A stretch of DNA of 64,000 nucleotides from assembly GCF_017497985.1 (NCBI RefSeq), contig NZ_JAGDFV010000008.1, positions 41,869-105,868 on the forward strand, written 5' to 3'. Every line of letters starts with the position of its first letter. Within the stretch, counting starts at the first letter, position 1. The notes below the pieces were generated by a model, which made no database searches, had not been told where the DNA came from, and saw only the letters and a list, made by a program, of their open reading frames with translations. This DNA comes from Meiothermus sp. CFH 77666. Its GTDB lineage: Bacteria > Deinococcota > Deinococci > Deinococcales > Thermaceae. The position numbers were made by a program, and so were the translations under genes. Of the stretch, positions 1 to 8,252 are shown piece by piece.

Positions 1-115
1 GCGGGTTGGCCCCTACGAGGCGCCGGCGGTGTACGTGCTCGACCACATCGCCGCCCATGCCCAGCACCACGCCGGCCAGATCATCACCACCCGCAAGCTG
101 TGGAATGCGCGGTGA
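1..115 (+). CDS. DinB-family protein, C-terminal fragment
   Basis: The window opens inside this gene; the reading frame starts at base 2 and ends with TGA at 113-115. The 37 visible residues include HAQHHAGQI, which matches the last metal-binding helix of DinB/YfiT-like four-helix proteins (H-x3-H then GQI). DinB proteins are damage-inducible or thiol-transferase-like metal proteins, often of unknown substrate. Two further DinB genes lie at 54.3 and 55.1 kb. The family call rests on one motif only. Confidence 0.72.
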   Translation, partial: RVGPYEAPAVYVLDHIAAHAQHHAGQIITTRKLWNAR

Positions 116-127
116 TGGCTAATAAGA

Positions 128-200
128 GCCGATAGTCCATGGTCTATAGTCCATAGTCCATCGACTATTGACCATAGGCTACAGACGATGGTCTATGACG
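128..200. repeat. Heptanucleotide degenerate array 1
   Basis: About ten degenerate 7-base units of the form NATNGNC (for example ATAGTCC ATAGTCC) follow the DinB stop. The rest of the gap to 404 shows no gene. Same class as the arrays at 3.3, 19.4, 21.4, 34.3 and 58.4 kb. Confidence 0.8.
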
Positions 201-404
201 TTAGCCGGGGCCTGGTGAACCCTTGGAGCACAGGCATTATCTAAATCTCGGCCTGCCATTGAAACTGCCAACCGGGGCCCCGCGGGAAGCGCAGAGGCTG
301 ATTCGGACGTAAAAAATCATCGTTCCAGGTCGGTGGCGTTAGGGAGCTTCCCGTGGGGTAGTTAGAACCCATCCAACTCATGTGCCGGATGGCAAGATTG
401 GAAC

Positions 405-1580
405 ATGAGCAGAAACTTGCTTTCCAGGGCAGTCTTAGGGCTGGTGGCTTTGGGGCTGCTGGCGCTGGTGCAGGCCTTTTCCACCGAGCGGATGCAGGCC
501 GACCTGCAAGCCCTGCAGTCCCAGGGGCCGCGGGTGGCGGGAACCCCGGCGGTGGCGGCGGCGGGCGAGTATTTGGCCGCCGAGCTTCGCAAGGCGGGTT
601 ACACAGTGGAGTTTTTCCCCTTCACCTACAGCCGTACCCGCGACCAGGGCTCGAGCCTGGTGGTGGGCAGCACTTCTTTCCCTGTAAATAGCGTATCGGG
701 CAGCCCTGGTCGGCGGGTGGAGGGGCTGCTGGCGGTGGTGCCGGGGGCGGGTCTGGCCGCCGACTTTGCGGGCCTGAACCTGCAAGGCCGCATTGCGGTG
801 GTGCGCCGAGGGGGGATTCCGGGCCTCGAGAAGGCCCAGTTGGCCGCCGAACGCGGCGCCCTGGCCATTATCCTGGTCACCGAGGAACCCAGCAGCACCC
901 GCTTCACCTTTGGTGGCAGCAGCCCCATCCCGGGCGTGACCCTCTCCCGTAGCGACGGCGAGGCGCTATTCAACCAGGCCGGGGCCCGGGCTATGCTGGA
1001 CGTGCGCATCGTGACCGAGGAAGTCCAGGGGCGCAACGTGATCGCCAAACGGGGCAGCCAGAACCCCCTGGCCATTGTGGGCGCACACTACGACTCGGTG
1101 CCCGGAAGTCCTGGGGCCAACGACAATGCCTCGGGGACCGTGACGGTGCTCGAGCTGGCCCGCCAGCTTGCCGCCAGCCCCCTTTCCGAGCGCATCTGGT
1201 TCATGTTCTTCGACGGCGAGGAGGACGGGCTGTGGGGCTCGAGGCGCTTCGTGGAGCAGAACCCCGAGCTGGTGCGAGGCCTCAAGGCCATGCTCAACCT
1301 GGATATGGTGGGGGTGGACGTCAACGGCAGCCTGGGCATCGGGGGCAGCAACGAACTGCGGGCCCTGGCCGACTGCAACGCCCTCCAGGTGGCCTGCGGT
1401 AGCGCACCGGGCGGGGGCAGCGACCACGTGCCCTTTGCCCAGGCCGGGGTGCCGGTGCTCTTCTTCTTCCGGGGCCTCGACCCCAACTACCACCGCCCTA
1501 CCGACACCCTTGCCGACCCGGTGCTCCTGGCCCAGACCGGGCAGGTGGTGCGGGGCATTCTGGAGCGTTTGTTGCGCTAG
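405..1580 (+). CDS. M28-family zinc aminopeptidase with PA domain
   Basis: 391 residues. Residues 1-26 form a hydrophobic signal or anchor segment, so the enzyme is probably exported. Residues ~95-190 resemble a protease-associated (PA) insert. The M28 catalytic part follows: AHYDSVPGSPGANDNASG supplies the metal-binding His and the bridging Asp, FFDGEEDGLWGS the catalytic Glu pair, and NLDMVGVD and GSDHVPF the later Asp and His ligands. The family removes N-terminal amino acids from peptides using two zinc ions; the exact substrate cannot be read. ATG at 405 is chosen because the signal peptide starts there; no strong ribosome site is visible. The gene ends tail-to-tail with fhs, the two TAG stops sharing CTAG at 1577-1580. 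Confidence 0.88.
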   Translation: MSRNLLSRAVLGLVALGLLALVQAFSTERMQADLQALQSQGPRVAGTPAVAAAGEYLAAELRKAGYTVEFFPFTYSRTRDQGSSLVVGSTSFPVNSVSGSPGRRVEGLLAVVPGAGLAADFAGLNLQGRIAVVRRGGIPGLEKAQLAAERGALAIILVTEEPSSTRFTFGGSSPIPGVTLSRSDGEALFNQAGARAMLDVRIVTEEVQGRNVIAKRGSQNPLAIVGAHYDSVPGSPGANDNASGTVTVLELARQLAASPLSERIWFMFFDGEEDGLWGSRRFVEQNPELVRGLKAMLNLDMVGVDVNGSLGIGGSNELRALADCNALQVACGSAPGGGSDHVPFAQAGVPVLFFFRGLDPNYHRPTDTLADPVLLAQTGQVVRGILERLLR

Positions 1581-3244
1581 AACAGGCCCCTAATCCGCCC
1601 CTCTTCGTCCAGCCCAATCCGGATGGCGGCGGGTTCTTTGGGCAGCCCCGGCATGGTCATGATCTCGCCCATGTAGGCCACCACGAAACCGGCCCCGCAC
1701 TTGGGCTTGAGGTCGGTCACGGTGACGCTGAAGCCCTCGGGGCAGCCCCGCAGCCTGGGGTTGTCGGAAAGGGAGCCTGCCGCTTTGGCGATGATAACCG
1801 GCATCTGGCTACACCCTTCCTTCTCCAGCCGCTTCAGGGCTTTGCGGGCCTCCTGGGTGTACTCGACTTTGGCGGCTCCGTAGACCTGCTGGGCGATGCG
1901 GGCGATTTTTTCTTCCAGGGGTTGTTCCAGGCCGTAGGTGAAGCGGGGCTGGCCGGGGTTTTCCAGGGCTTCCAGCACCATCTGGGCCAGCTCGAGGCCC
2001 CCCGCACCCCCCCTGGCGTGCACCTCGCTGAAGGAGACCCGCACCCCCTGCGCCTCGGCAAAGGCCCGCACAAGCTGGAGCTCCTGCGGGGCATCGGTAG
2101 GGAAGCGGTTGAAGGCCAGCACCGGCTGGTAGCCCAGCAGCCGCACATTTTCGATGTGCTTGGCCAGGTTGGGAAGCCCCTGGCGCACGGCCTCGAGGTC
2201 GGGCCGGGTGTACTCGTCCTGCCCCCCATGAAAGCGCAGGGCCCGCATGGTCGCCACCAGCACCACTGCCTGGGGCGCGAAGCCGGCCCGGCGGCAGACC
2301 AGGTTGATGTACTTCTCGGCTCCCAGGTCGGAGCCAAACCCGGCCTCGGTGACCACGTAGTCGGCGTAGCCCAGGGCCATCCGGGTGGCCACCACCGAGT
2401 TGGTGCCGTGGGCGATGTTGCCAAAAGGCCCCATGTGCACGAAGGCCGGCTGGTGTTCCAGGGTCTGCACCAGGTTGGGGTAGAAGGCCTGCTTGAGCAG
2501 CGCCGTCATGGCCCCCTCGGCCCCCAGGTCGCGGGCATAGACCGGCTGCCCGGCCTGGTTGTAGCCGATGCGGATACGGCCCAGCCTTTGTTGCAGATCG
2601 GACAGGCTATCGGCCAGGCTCATGATGGCCATTACCTCGCTGGCCACGGTAATCTCGAAGCCAGCCTCGCGGGGCACGCCCTGGCCGGGGCCGCCCAGCC
2701 CCACAACCACCTGCCGCAGGGCCCGGTCGTTCATGTCCAGGGCCCGCTTGACCTCGATGCGGCGCGCGTCCAGCCCCAGCGCATTGCCCTGGTGCAGGTG
2801 GTTGTCCACCATGGCCGAGAGCAGGTTCACCGCGCTGGTAACAGCGTGAAAGTCGCCAGTGAAATGCAGGTTGATCTCCTCCATGGGCAGCACCTGCGCG
2901 TACCCGCCGCCGGTGGCCCCGCCCTTGATGCCAAACACCGGCCCCAGCGAGGGTTCCCGCAGGGCCACCGCCACCTTTTTCCCCAGCTTACCCAGGGCTT
3001 CTGTCAGGCCGATAGCAATGGTGGTTTTGCCCTCGCCCGCCGGGGTGGGGGTCATGGCCGTGACCAGAATCAGCTTTCCTTTGGGCGCGGGCGGTGTGGC
3101 AAGCACTTTGGCCATGTGGGGCCCGTAGTGAAAAAGCGCCTGAGCAGGAATGCCCAGGCTGGCGGCTATTTCCTCGATGGGTTTGGGTCTGGCCTGGCGG
3201 GCAATCTCGAGGTCGCTCGGTACGTGTGTTTGGGCGGTGTCCAT
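1577..3244 (-). CDS. fhs: Formate--tetrahydrofolate ligase
   Basis: 555 residues, the normal length for Fhs. It couples formate to tetrahydrofolate with ATP, giving 10-formyl-THF for one-carbon metabolism. The P-loop TPAGEGKTT is at residues ~66-74, and FGIKGGATGGGYAQV, AVTSAVNLL and GLGGPGQGVPRE are family blocks. The ATG at 3244 is preceded by TAGCCT with 6 nt spacing and no Shine-Dalgarno, so the mRNA is probably leaderless. It is transcribed alone; its stop overlaps that of the convergent M28 peptidase. Confidence 0.97.
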   Translation of the reverse strand: MDTAQTHVPSDLEIARQARPKPIEEIAASLGIPAQALFHYGPHMAKVLATPPAPKGKLILVTAMTPTPAGEGKTTIAIGLTEALGKLGKKVAVALREPSLGPVFGIKGGATGGGYAQVLPMEEINLHFTGDFHAVTSAVNLLSAMVDNHLHQGNALGLDARRIEVKRALDMNDRALRQVVVGLGGPGQGVPREAGFEITVASEVMAIMSLADSLSDLQQRLGRIRIGYNQAGQPVYARDLGAEGAMTALLKQAFYPNLVQTLEHQPAFVHMGPFGNIAHGTNSVVATRMALGYADYVVTEAGFGSDLGAEKYINLVCRRAGFAPQAVVLVATMRALRFHGGQDEYTRPDLEAVRQGLPNLAKHIENVRLLGYQPVLAFNRFPTDAPQELQLVRAFAEAQGVRVSFSEVHARGGAGGLELAQMVLEALENPGQPRFTYGLEQPLEEKIARIAQQVYGAAKVEYTQEARKALKRLEKEGCSQMPVIIAKAAGSLSDNPRLRGCPEGFSVTVTDLKPKCGAGFVVAYMGEIMTMPGLPKEPAAIRIGLDEEGRIRGLF

Positions 3245-3250
3245 GCCTCT

Positions 3251-3256
3251 AGGCTA
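3251..3256 (-). promoter_or_regulatory. -10 element of leaderless fhs
   Basis: TAGCCT on the minus strand, 6 nt before the fhs ATG. No -35 consensus is evident. Confidence 0.55.
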
Positions 3257-3288
3257 CGCCGAGATGGCGGCGATAAAAGTCCCTAAGA

Positions 3289-3337
3289 AAGCCGATAGCG
3301 CATTGCGAATAGCCGATAGCTAAAAGCTGAAAGCAAG
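3289..3337. repeat. Heptanucleotide array 2
   Basis: Seven-base units such as TAGCCGA TAGCTAA and AAGCTGA repeat without interruption upstream of fhs. A fragment beginning GTCATTC at 3353 resembles the end of the CATTCC-type element found at 24.1 and 61.9 kb. Confidence 0.75.
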
Positions 3338-3481
3338 GAGAGATGTAAAAGCTGTCATTCTGTGCGTAGCGGTTCCTCATTAGGCAAGTGATGCCTTCCT
3401 GGAATGAGCTGCTTTTCGTGCAGGTTGACCCTTGTGCCTATGGCTTCAACGTTTCGGGTGGCTGGCCCGATTCGTTACCAT

Positions 3482-3509
3482 CTTGGCCCTTGACCCTCGA
3501 CCCTCGAGG
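3482..3509. repeat. Heptanucleotide array 3 (short)
   Basis: Four units, CTTGGCC, CTTGACC, CTCGACC, CTCGAGG, immediately downstream of the dehydratase stop. The remainder of the 277-base gap (3245-3521) holds nothing else recognisable. Confidence 0.65.
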
Positions 3510-3521
3510 TGAAACTGCCTT

Positions 3522-4436
3522 TTACGGCATCCAGTTACCGCCGCACACGATCACCGCCAGGCGCTCGGGCAGGTCGTAGTTCATCAGCACCGGCCCCAGG
3601 GCCAGCCCGGCGGTGGGCTCTACTACCTGCTTGAGGCGTTCCATCATCAGGCGCTGGGCTTGCAGGGTCACCTCATCGGGCACGGTCAGGATGCGATCTA
3701 CATGGTTTTGCATGACCGGAAAGGTTCTCTCTCCAATAACCAGGGTACGAACCCCGTCGGCCACCGTTTTGGGGGCCTGCATCAACTTGACCCGCACCCC
3801 CACCTGAAGGCTCTGCTGGGCATCGTTGGCGCCTTCGGGCTCCACCCCAATTACGGCCACCTCGGGCCGCAGGGTTTTGACAACGGTGGCAATGCCGGAG
3901 ATGAGCCCACCTCCACCCACCGCGACCAGCACTGCGTCCAAAGCAGGCACCTGCTCTAAGAGTTCCAGAGCCTGGGTACCCTGCCCCGCCATAACCCGAA
4001 AATCGTCGAAGGGGTGGATGAGCTCGTAGCCGGTCTCCTCGGCCAGCTCGCGCACCACCTGTTCGCGGTTTTCCACCGTCACGCCCCGGTCGTAGACCTC
4101 GGCCCCATAGGCGCGGGTGGCGGCTTTTTTGGTGGGGGAGGCATCCTCGGGCATCACCACCAGCGCCGGAACCCCAATCACCTGAGCCGCATAGGCCACC
4201 CCCTGGGCGTGATTGCCCGACGAAACGGCGATGAGGCCCTTGGGGTTTTGCAACTGGAGTGCGGCGTTGAGCGCACCCCTGGCCTTGAAACTGCCGGTTT
4301 TTTGCAGGTGCTCGGCCTTGAAGAAGAGCTTTTTGCCCAGTCGCTGGTCGAGCCCCTGACTGGTGAAGACCGGGGTGCGGTGGATGTAGGGGGCAATGCG
4401 CCGGGCAGCGGCCCGGATGTCTTGGAGGGTCAGCAC
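3522..4436 (-). CDS. PLP-dependent serine/threonine dehydratase
   Basis: 304 residues, the length of catabolic or serine-racemase-like dehydratases without the C-terminal ACT-type regulatory domain of biosynthetic IlvA. TGSFKARGALNA (residues ~46-57) carries the PLP lysine, SSGNHAQGVAYAA is the substrate-carboxylate loop, and AVGGGGLISGIA is the glycine-rich phosphate loop. It deaminates L-threonine or L-serine to 2-oxobutyrate or pyruvate; threo-3-hydroxyaspartate lyase is an alternative. The start is GTG at 4436, with TAGCAT 6 nt upstream and no ribosome site, consistent with a leaderless transcript. No amino-acid biosynthesis genes adjoin it. Confidence 0.9.
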   Translation of the reverse strand: MLTLQDIRAAARRIAPYIHRTPVFTSQGLDQRLGKKLFFKAEHLQKTGSFKARGALNAALQLQNPKGLIAVSSGNHAQGVAYAAQVIGVPALVVMPEDASPTKKAATRAYGAEVYDRGVTVENREQVVRELAEETGYELIHPFDDFRVMAGQGTQALELLEQVPALDAVLVAVGGGGLISGIATVVKTLRPEVAVIGVEPEGANDAQQSLQVGVRVKLMQAPKTVADGVRTLVIGERTFPVMQNHVDRILTVPDEVTLQAQRLMMERLKQVVEPTAGLALGPVLMNYDLPERLAVIVCGGNWMP

Positions 4437-4442
4437 GAGCCC

Positions 4443-4448
4443 ATGCTA
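4443..4448 (-). promoter_or_regulatory. -10 element of leaderless dehydratase gene
   Basis: TAGCAT on the minus strand, 6 nt before the GTG start at 4436. Confidence 0.5.
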
Positions 4449-4536
4449 ACGCCAAACCCCGGGAAGGGCACTAACCTTACAAATTCCCGGAGGCAACCTA
4501 GCAGGGCTCCGCCCAAGAATTGATGAGCCAAAGGAA

Positions 4537-4656
4537 GTGCTATTTAGGGCCTTGACGGAGAAGGAGGCCGGTAAAACCATCCGGCAGGTGTGTTACGCCC
4601 AAAGCGCAGTTAACGGCCACAAGCCCGCGGCGTGGAAGGGGTTTCGCCTACAGTAG
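4537..4656 (+). pseudogene. Possible remnant of a transposase N-terminal region (IS3 OrfA-like)
   Basis: An open frame of 39 codons reads ...LTEKEAGKTIRQVCYAQ..., which resembles the helix-turn-helix start of IS3-type OrfA transposases (E-x-G-x-x-x-x-x-V-C). It stops with TAG at 4654. No inverted repeats or further transposase frame follow, so if real it is a decayed scrap. The likeness is to a short motif only. Confidence 0.3.
4649..4654 (+). promoter_or_regulatory. Possible -10 element for the 4662 gene
   Basis: TACAGT, 7 nt before ATG 4662, fits the leaderless pattern seen elsewhere. No -35 match is seen. Confidence 0.4.
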
Positions 4657-4661
4657 GTGCT

Positions 4662-5159
4662 ATGCGGAGGCTCGCTGAGGCTCTCTACGATTTGCAACCC
4701 GATCAGATTCTGGTCGGGCAGACCCCCACGCTGAGGGAACTGCTCAAGCTGTGGGTGCACCGGCATGAGGAAGGGTTTGACCTGTTTGTCACCAGCATTC
4801 TGGAGCCGGGAGAAGAGCCCGGTGGGCTGCTACGCAACGCTGTGGGGCGCAACCTGGTTTCGGCTGCCGATGTGCTGGAAGCCTTGCACGTGCTGGAGGA
4901 GGTCTACCCTGTGGAGCCACGAATCTTCCACAATCTTCCTGTAACCTTGCGGGCGGTCACGCCCGATCTGCTCGAGCTCATTGAAGAGCAGATGCTGCGG
5001 GTGGCTCACAGCACCGAGACCGGCGAGTTTGCCCCCGACGATCTCGAGGCCACCATCGTAAAAGTAAACCGGGATGGCCCGATTGAGATTGAGGTTGAAA
5101 ACGACGACAATGACGATGATGAAGAAGACCTGAAACATCTTGTCTTGACCGATGCCTGA
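4662..5159 (+). CDS. Uncharacterised acidic protein
   Basis: 165 residues from ATG 4662. An in-frame GTG at 4632 would add ten residues, but that stretch lies in the transposase-like scrap, and a -10-like TACAGT sits 7 nt before 4662. I recognise no family. The protein looks soluble and mostly helical, with no signal peptide or membrane span, and ends in a strongly acidic tail rich in Asp and Glu (DDNDDDEEDLKH). It lies 12 nt upstream of mtaB on the same strand and is probably co-transcribed with it. Confidence 0.7.
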   Translation: MRRLAEALYDLQPDQILVGQTPTLRELLKLWVHRHEEGFDLFVTSILEPGEEPGGLLRNAVGRNLVSAADVLEALHVLEEVYPVEPRIFHNLPVTLRAVTPDLLELIEEQMLRVAHSTETGEFAPDDLEATIVKVNRDGPIEIEVENDDNDDDEEDLKHLVLTDA

Positions 5160-5171
5160 GCTTGCTCCACA

Positions 5172-6494
5172 ATGCCCCTGGTGGAAGGCGTGCGGCTGGC
5201 GGTCAAAACCCTGGGTTGCAAGGTTAACCAGGTCGAATCGGATGCCCTGGTGGGGCTCTTGAAGCCTTTGGAACCGGTGGTGGTGCCGCTCGAGGCCGGG
5301 GCCGACCTGGTGGTCATCAACACCTGCGCCGTTACCACCAGCGCCGAGGCCGATGCCCGCAAGGAGGTGCGCAAAGCCCGCCGGGCCAACCCCCAGGCCT
5401 TCATCGTGGTGACGGGCTGCTACGCCGAGCTGGCCCCCGAACAGCTCGCCCTGCTGGGGGCCGATGCGGTCATCCCCAACCGCCGTAAAGCTGAGCTGCC
5501 CGGCCTGATTTTGCAGCACTTTGGCCTGCCCGCCGACCCCCTCACCACCCCCCCCAACGAGTTCTGGGGGGCGGGGGAGCGGGGCCTTTTGAACAACTAC
5601 GTGCGCGCCTTTGTGAAGGTGCAGGACGGCTGCAATGCAGGGTGTGCCTACTGCATCATCCCGCGTTTGCGCGGGCGTGAGCGCCACCGCGAGCACCAGA
5701 GCGCCCTGCAAGAAGCCGAGGCCTTGCTGGAAGCCGGGGTGCAGGAGATCGTGCTTACCGGGGTACGACTCGGCTCCTACCAGGGCCACCCTAAGGGGAT
5801 TGCCGGGCTGGTAGAGGAGCTGGCCCTGCTGGGCGCCAAGGTGCGCCTCTCGTCCATCGAGCCCGAGGATACCGGGGAAGCGCTGCTTCGAGTGATGCAG
5901 CGCTTTGCCCCACAGGTACGCCCCCACCTGCACCTGAGTCTGCAAACCGGTGCCGACCGGCTGTTGGCCCTGATGGGCCGCCGCTACAACAAAGCCTACT
6001 ACCGCAACCTGGTGGAGCGGGCCTACCACCTGATTCCCGGCTTTGCCCTCACCACCGACGTGATTGCGGGCCTGCCCACCGAGACCGAGGAAGAGCACCA
6101 GGAGACCTTAGCCTTCCTGGAGGAGGTTCGTCCCAGCCGGGTGCATGTGTTCACCTATACCCCCCGCCCCAAGACCCGCGCGGCCTCGTTGCCGCAGGTG
6201 CCCATCGAGGTACGCAAGCGCCGCAACCACGAGCTGAGCGCTCTGGCCCGCAGGCTGGCCGAGGAACGCATGTTTCCCCTGTTGGGTCAGCGGGTCGAGG
6301 TACTGGTAGAGAGCTTCCGGGGGGGCAAGGCCTATGGTCACACCCCGGACTACTACGAGGTCGAGTTTGGCGGAGCGGCTCGAGTGGGTCAGACCGTCTG
6401 GGTTCGGGTGGAGGAAATCGAGGGTTACACCTTGCGAGGAAGGCTCGAGGCTATCCAGGAAGAACCGGCCCGCCTGCTGCTGCCGATGCTCTAG
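5172..6494 (+). CDS. mtaB: tRNA (N6-threonylcarbamoyladenosine37-C2) methylthiotransferase, MtaB type
   Basis: 440 residues, a MiaB-family radical-SAM enzyme. The N-terminal domain has its three cluster cysteines (LGCKVNQ, NTCAVT, TGCYAE). The radical-SAM motif CNAGCAYC is at residues ~153-160, and the last ~65 residues are TRAM-like. LGCKVNQVES at the N-terminus favours MtaB (ms2t6A at tRNA position 37, decoding ANN codons) over MiaB or RimO. Its start lies 12 nt after the preceding gene. The ATG has only a weak upstream ribosome site, and GTG codons at +5 and +7 are alternatives. Its TAG shares CTAG with the convergent gene at 6491. Confidence 0.88.
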   Translation: MPLVEGVRLAVKTLGCKVNQVESDALVGLLKPLEPVVVPLEAGADLVVINTCAVTTSAEADARKEVRKARRANPQAFIVVTGCYAELAPEQLALLGADAVIPNRRKAELPGLILQHFGLPADPLTTPPNEFWGAGERGLLNNYVRAFVKVQDGCNAGCAYCIIPRLRGRERHREHQSALQEAEALLEAGVQEIVLTGVRLGSYQGHPKGIAGLVEELALLGAKVRLSSIEPEDTGEALLRVMQRFAPQVRPHLHLSLQTGADRLLALMGRRYNKAYYRNLVERAYHLIPGFALTTDVIAGLPTETEEEHQETLAFLEEVRPSRVHVFTYTPRPKTRAASLPQVPIEVRKRRNHELSALARRLAEERMFPLLGQRVEVLVESFRGGKAYGHTPDYYEVEFGGAARVGQTVWVRVEEIEGYTLRGRLEAIQEEPARLLLPML

Positions 6495-6856
6495 GCCTTG
6501 CGCCGGGTCTCCACAAAATAGCGCACTGCAAAGCCCAGGCAGATGAAGAGCGTAGCGAACTGGGCCAGGGTGGCTACCGGGCGCTCCACCGTGCCCCCGG
6601 TGAGCAGGGTAATGAAGTCGGGCACGCTGCGCAACGAGCCCACCATGCCGAGCACCGCCAGCCCCAGGGCCAGGTTCAGCGCCAGCCGGGCCTGGGCAGG
6701 GCGTTTGTCGGCCCAGATGCCCAGCAGGGCGATAGCCAGGCCCAGCACCCCTGGAATCAGGGCAGTGGGGGTAAGCTTGGAGCCCATCACCGCCAGGGTG
6801 GATACCAGAATCAGGAAGACCCCCGTCCAGAGGGCTCTGGCGCTCAGGCTACCCAT
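6491..6856 (-). CDS. Small four-helix membrane protein
   Basis: 121 residues with about four hydrophobic segments (near residues 8-26, 31-47, 58-76 and 91-112) and a positively charged C-terminus (RYFVETRRKA). No family recognised. It stands alone between mtaB and the HIT gene. Its stop codon overlaps that of mtaB through a shared CTAG. Confidence 0.75.
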   Translation of the reverse strand: MGSLSARALWTGVFLILVSTLAVMGSKLTPTALIPGVLGLAIALLGIWADKRPAQARLALNLALGLAVLGMVGSLRSVPDFITLLTGGTVERPVATLAQFATLFICLGFAVRYFVETRRKA

Positions 6857-6958
6857 CCTGCACCTCGAGAGAAATCTGCATCTTGGTCATGTTTGTATTC
6901 TCGTTGATCGGGGCCAGGGGGTTTATTTGCTGGGCTACGATAGCCCTGTTTCGGACGA

Positions 6959-6964
6959 TATAGT
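6959..6964 (+). promoter_or_regulatory. -10 element of leaderless HIT gene
   Basis: TATAGT, 7 nt before ATG 6972. It decides the start, since the open frame extends upstream to 6543. Confidence 0.6.
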
Positions 6965-6971
6965 AAACGGC

Positions 6972-7298
6972 ATGGAAAACCCCACCGTTTTTGGCAAAAT
7001 TATTCGCCGGGAGCTGCCCGCCGATATCGTGTACGAAGACGAAGAGTTCATCGCCTTCAAGGACATCCGTCCGCGCTCCAAAGTGCACATCCTGGTCTGC
7101 CCCAAGGAGTACATCCCTACCCTGGCCGACTACCCCCAGACCGAGGAGGGGGCGCTGAAACTGGGCAAGCTGATGCTGACGGCCAACAAAATTGCCCGCG
7201 AGATGGGTTTAGAGGGCTACTTCATCCGCATTCACGTAGGGGAAAAAGGCGGGCAGGAGGTTTTTCACGTGCATGTGCATCTGCGCTCGGATGCCTGA
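6972..7298 (+). CDS. HIT-family nucleotide hydrolase/transferase
   Basis: 108 residues, the typical length of HINT-type proteins. The C-terminal HVHVHL is the His-x-His-x-His signature whose middle His attacks the alpha-phosphate of adenosine phosphoramidate-like substrates. FKDIRPRSKVHILVCPKEYI is the preceding conserved strand. The frame is open much further upstream, but homology begins at MENPTVFGKII and a TATAGT box lies 7 nt before that ATG, so the long version is rejected. Confidence 0.92.
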   Translation: MENPTVFGKIIRRELPADIVYEDEEFIAFKDIRPRSKVHILVCPKEYIPTLADYPQTEEGALKLGKLMLTANKIAREMGLEGYFIRIHVGEKGGQEVFHVHVHLRSDA

Positions 7299-7303
7299 GG
7301 TGG

Positions 7304-7340
7304 ATTCGGCCAAAGGCCCAAAGCCAAAAGCTGAAGGCCT
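7304..7340. repeat. Heptanucleotide array 4
   Basis: Units such as CCAAAGC CAAAAGC and TGAAGGC follow the HIT stop codon in perfect 7-base phase. Confidence 0.7.
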
Positions 7341-7440
7341 TTTGTGATGCACCCTTTCTCCAATGCTTCGTTGCGGCGTGTTTGATGCTCGATGTGTCAG
7401 CATCCTCCGCAGGCTTTAGCAGACGGCCATCCCTGGGTTT

Positions 7441-7465
7441 AGACCTGCGACCTGAGACCTGTGAC
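7441..7465. repeat. Heptanucleotide array 5
   Basis: Three and a half near-identical units of AGACCTG (CGACCTG, AGACCTG, TGACGGA), just beyond the stop of the convergent phosphoesterase gene. Confidence 0.7.
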
Positions 7466-7473
7466 GGAGATTT

Positions 7474-8238
7474 TTATCTCTTGATCTCCACCTGGTCAAT
7501 GGCGGTGTTTTTTTCGTTGTAGGCCACGATCAGTAAATGTTCCGCGGTGGCTTCCAGGATGAGGTAGTTGGGGCTGCTGAGCCGCACCTTGCTCTGCGGG
7601 CGCACACTCATGAAGCCGCGCAGCCACGCGCCGCCGCCGCCCGTGACGATATGGACGATGCCCCGGGCCTCGAGGCGCTCGTAGTTGTGCTCGTGGCCGG
7701 CCAGTACCAGGTTTACCTGGTAACGGGTGAGCAGAGGCTCGAGGGCCTGCCGCAGGCTGCGAGAACCCCCGTGCAGCCCTGAGGAATAGAGCGGGCGGTG
7801 AAGCACGACGATTTTCCAGGGGGCCCTGGAGGCTTTTAGAGCCGCCTCCAGCCAGCGGCGTTGGGTGTGGCTGAAGTCTTCCGAGTAAAGCACAAAGACT
7901 TCGACATGCTCCAGCCGGACGGTGTAGTAGGGCCGCTCGACTTTGAACAGCTCGAGCTGCCTGTCCAGGGCCGGTACATCGTGGTTGCCAAAGGCCGGAT
8001 AAAAACGCACCGGGGGCAAGTCCTGCACGAAACGCAAAACCGGCTCGCCACGGGGGTAAAAGTTATCCCCCACGGTCAGCAGGGCAGCCAAGGGTTTTTG
8101 CCGATGCTGCTCGTTCATGGCCGCGGCCACCAGCGGGCGGTGCGGGCTTTCGGCGCCCCAGTCGCCAATCACAGCCAGCCGCTGGGCGTGGGCGCTCAGG
8201 AAAATGCAAACAATCAGCCACCAGGAAAGCTTCTGCAT
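7474..8238 (-). CDS. Secreted purple-acid-phosphatase-like metallophosphoesterase
   Basis: 254 residues. Residues 1-18 are a signal peptide ending near AHA. The five metallophosphoesterase blocks are all present: GDWG (~26), VGDNFYP (~57), FGNHD (~82), HRPLYSSG (~147) and GHEHNYERL (~181). The Tyr-containing GDNFY block resembles tartrate-resistant purple acid phosphatases, which use an Fe-Zn or Fe-Fe centre. The role is probably phosphate-ester hydrolysis outside the cell membrane. It lies 14 nt downstream of the DUF151 gene on the same strand and may share its transcript. A purine-rich AGGGG precedes the ATG. Confidence 0.88.
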   Translation of the reverse strand: MQKLSWWLIVCIFLSAHAQRLAVIGDWGAESPHRPLVAAAMNEQHRQKPLAALLTVGDNFYPRGEPVLRFVQDLPPVRFYPAFGNHDVPALDRQLELFKVERPYYTVRLEHVEVFVLYSEDFSHTQRRWLEAALKASRAPWKIVVLHRPLYSSGLHGGSRSLRQALEPLLTRYQVNLVLAGHEHNYERLEARGIVHIVTGGGGAWLRGFMSVRPQSKVRLSSPNYLILEATAEHLLIVAYNEKNTAIDQVEIKR

Positions 8239-8252
8239 ACTGCCCCTGGACG

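Noticed and set aside
4632-4661. GTG 4632 as the start of the acidic protein
   Set aside because: The extra ten codons lie within a probable transposase scrap, and a -10-like box points to ATG 4662.
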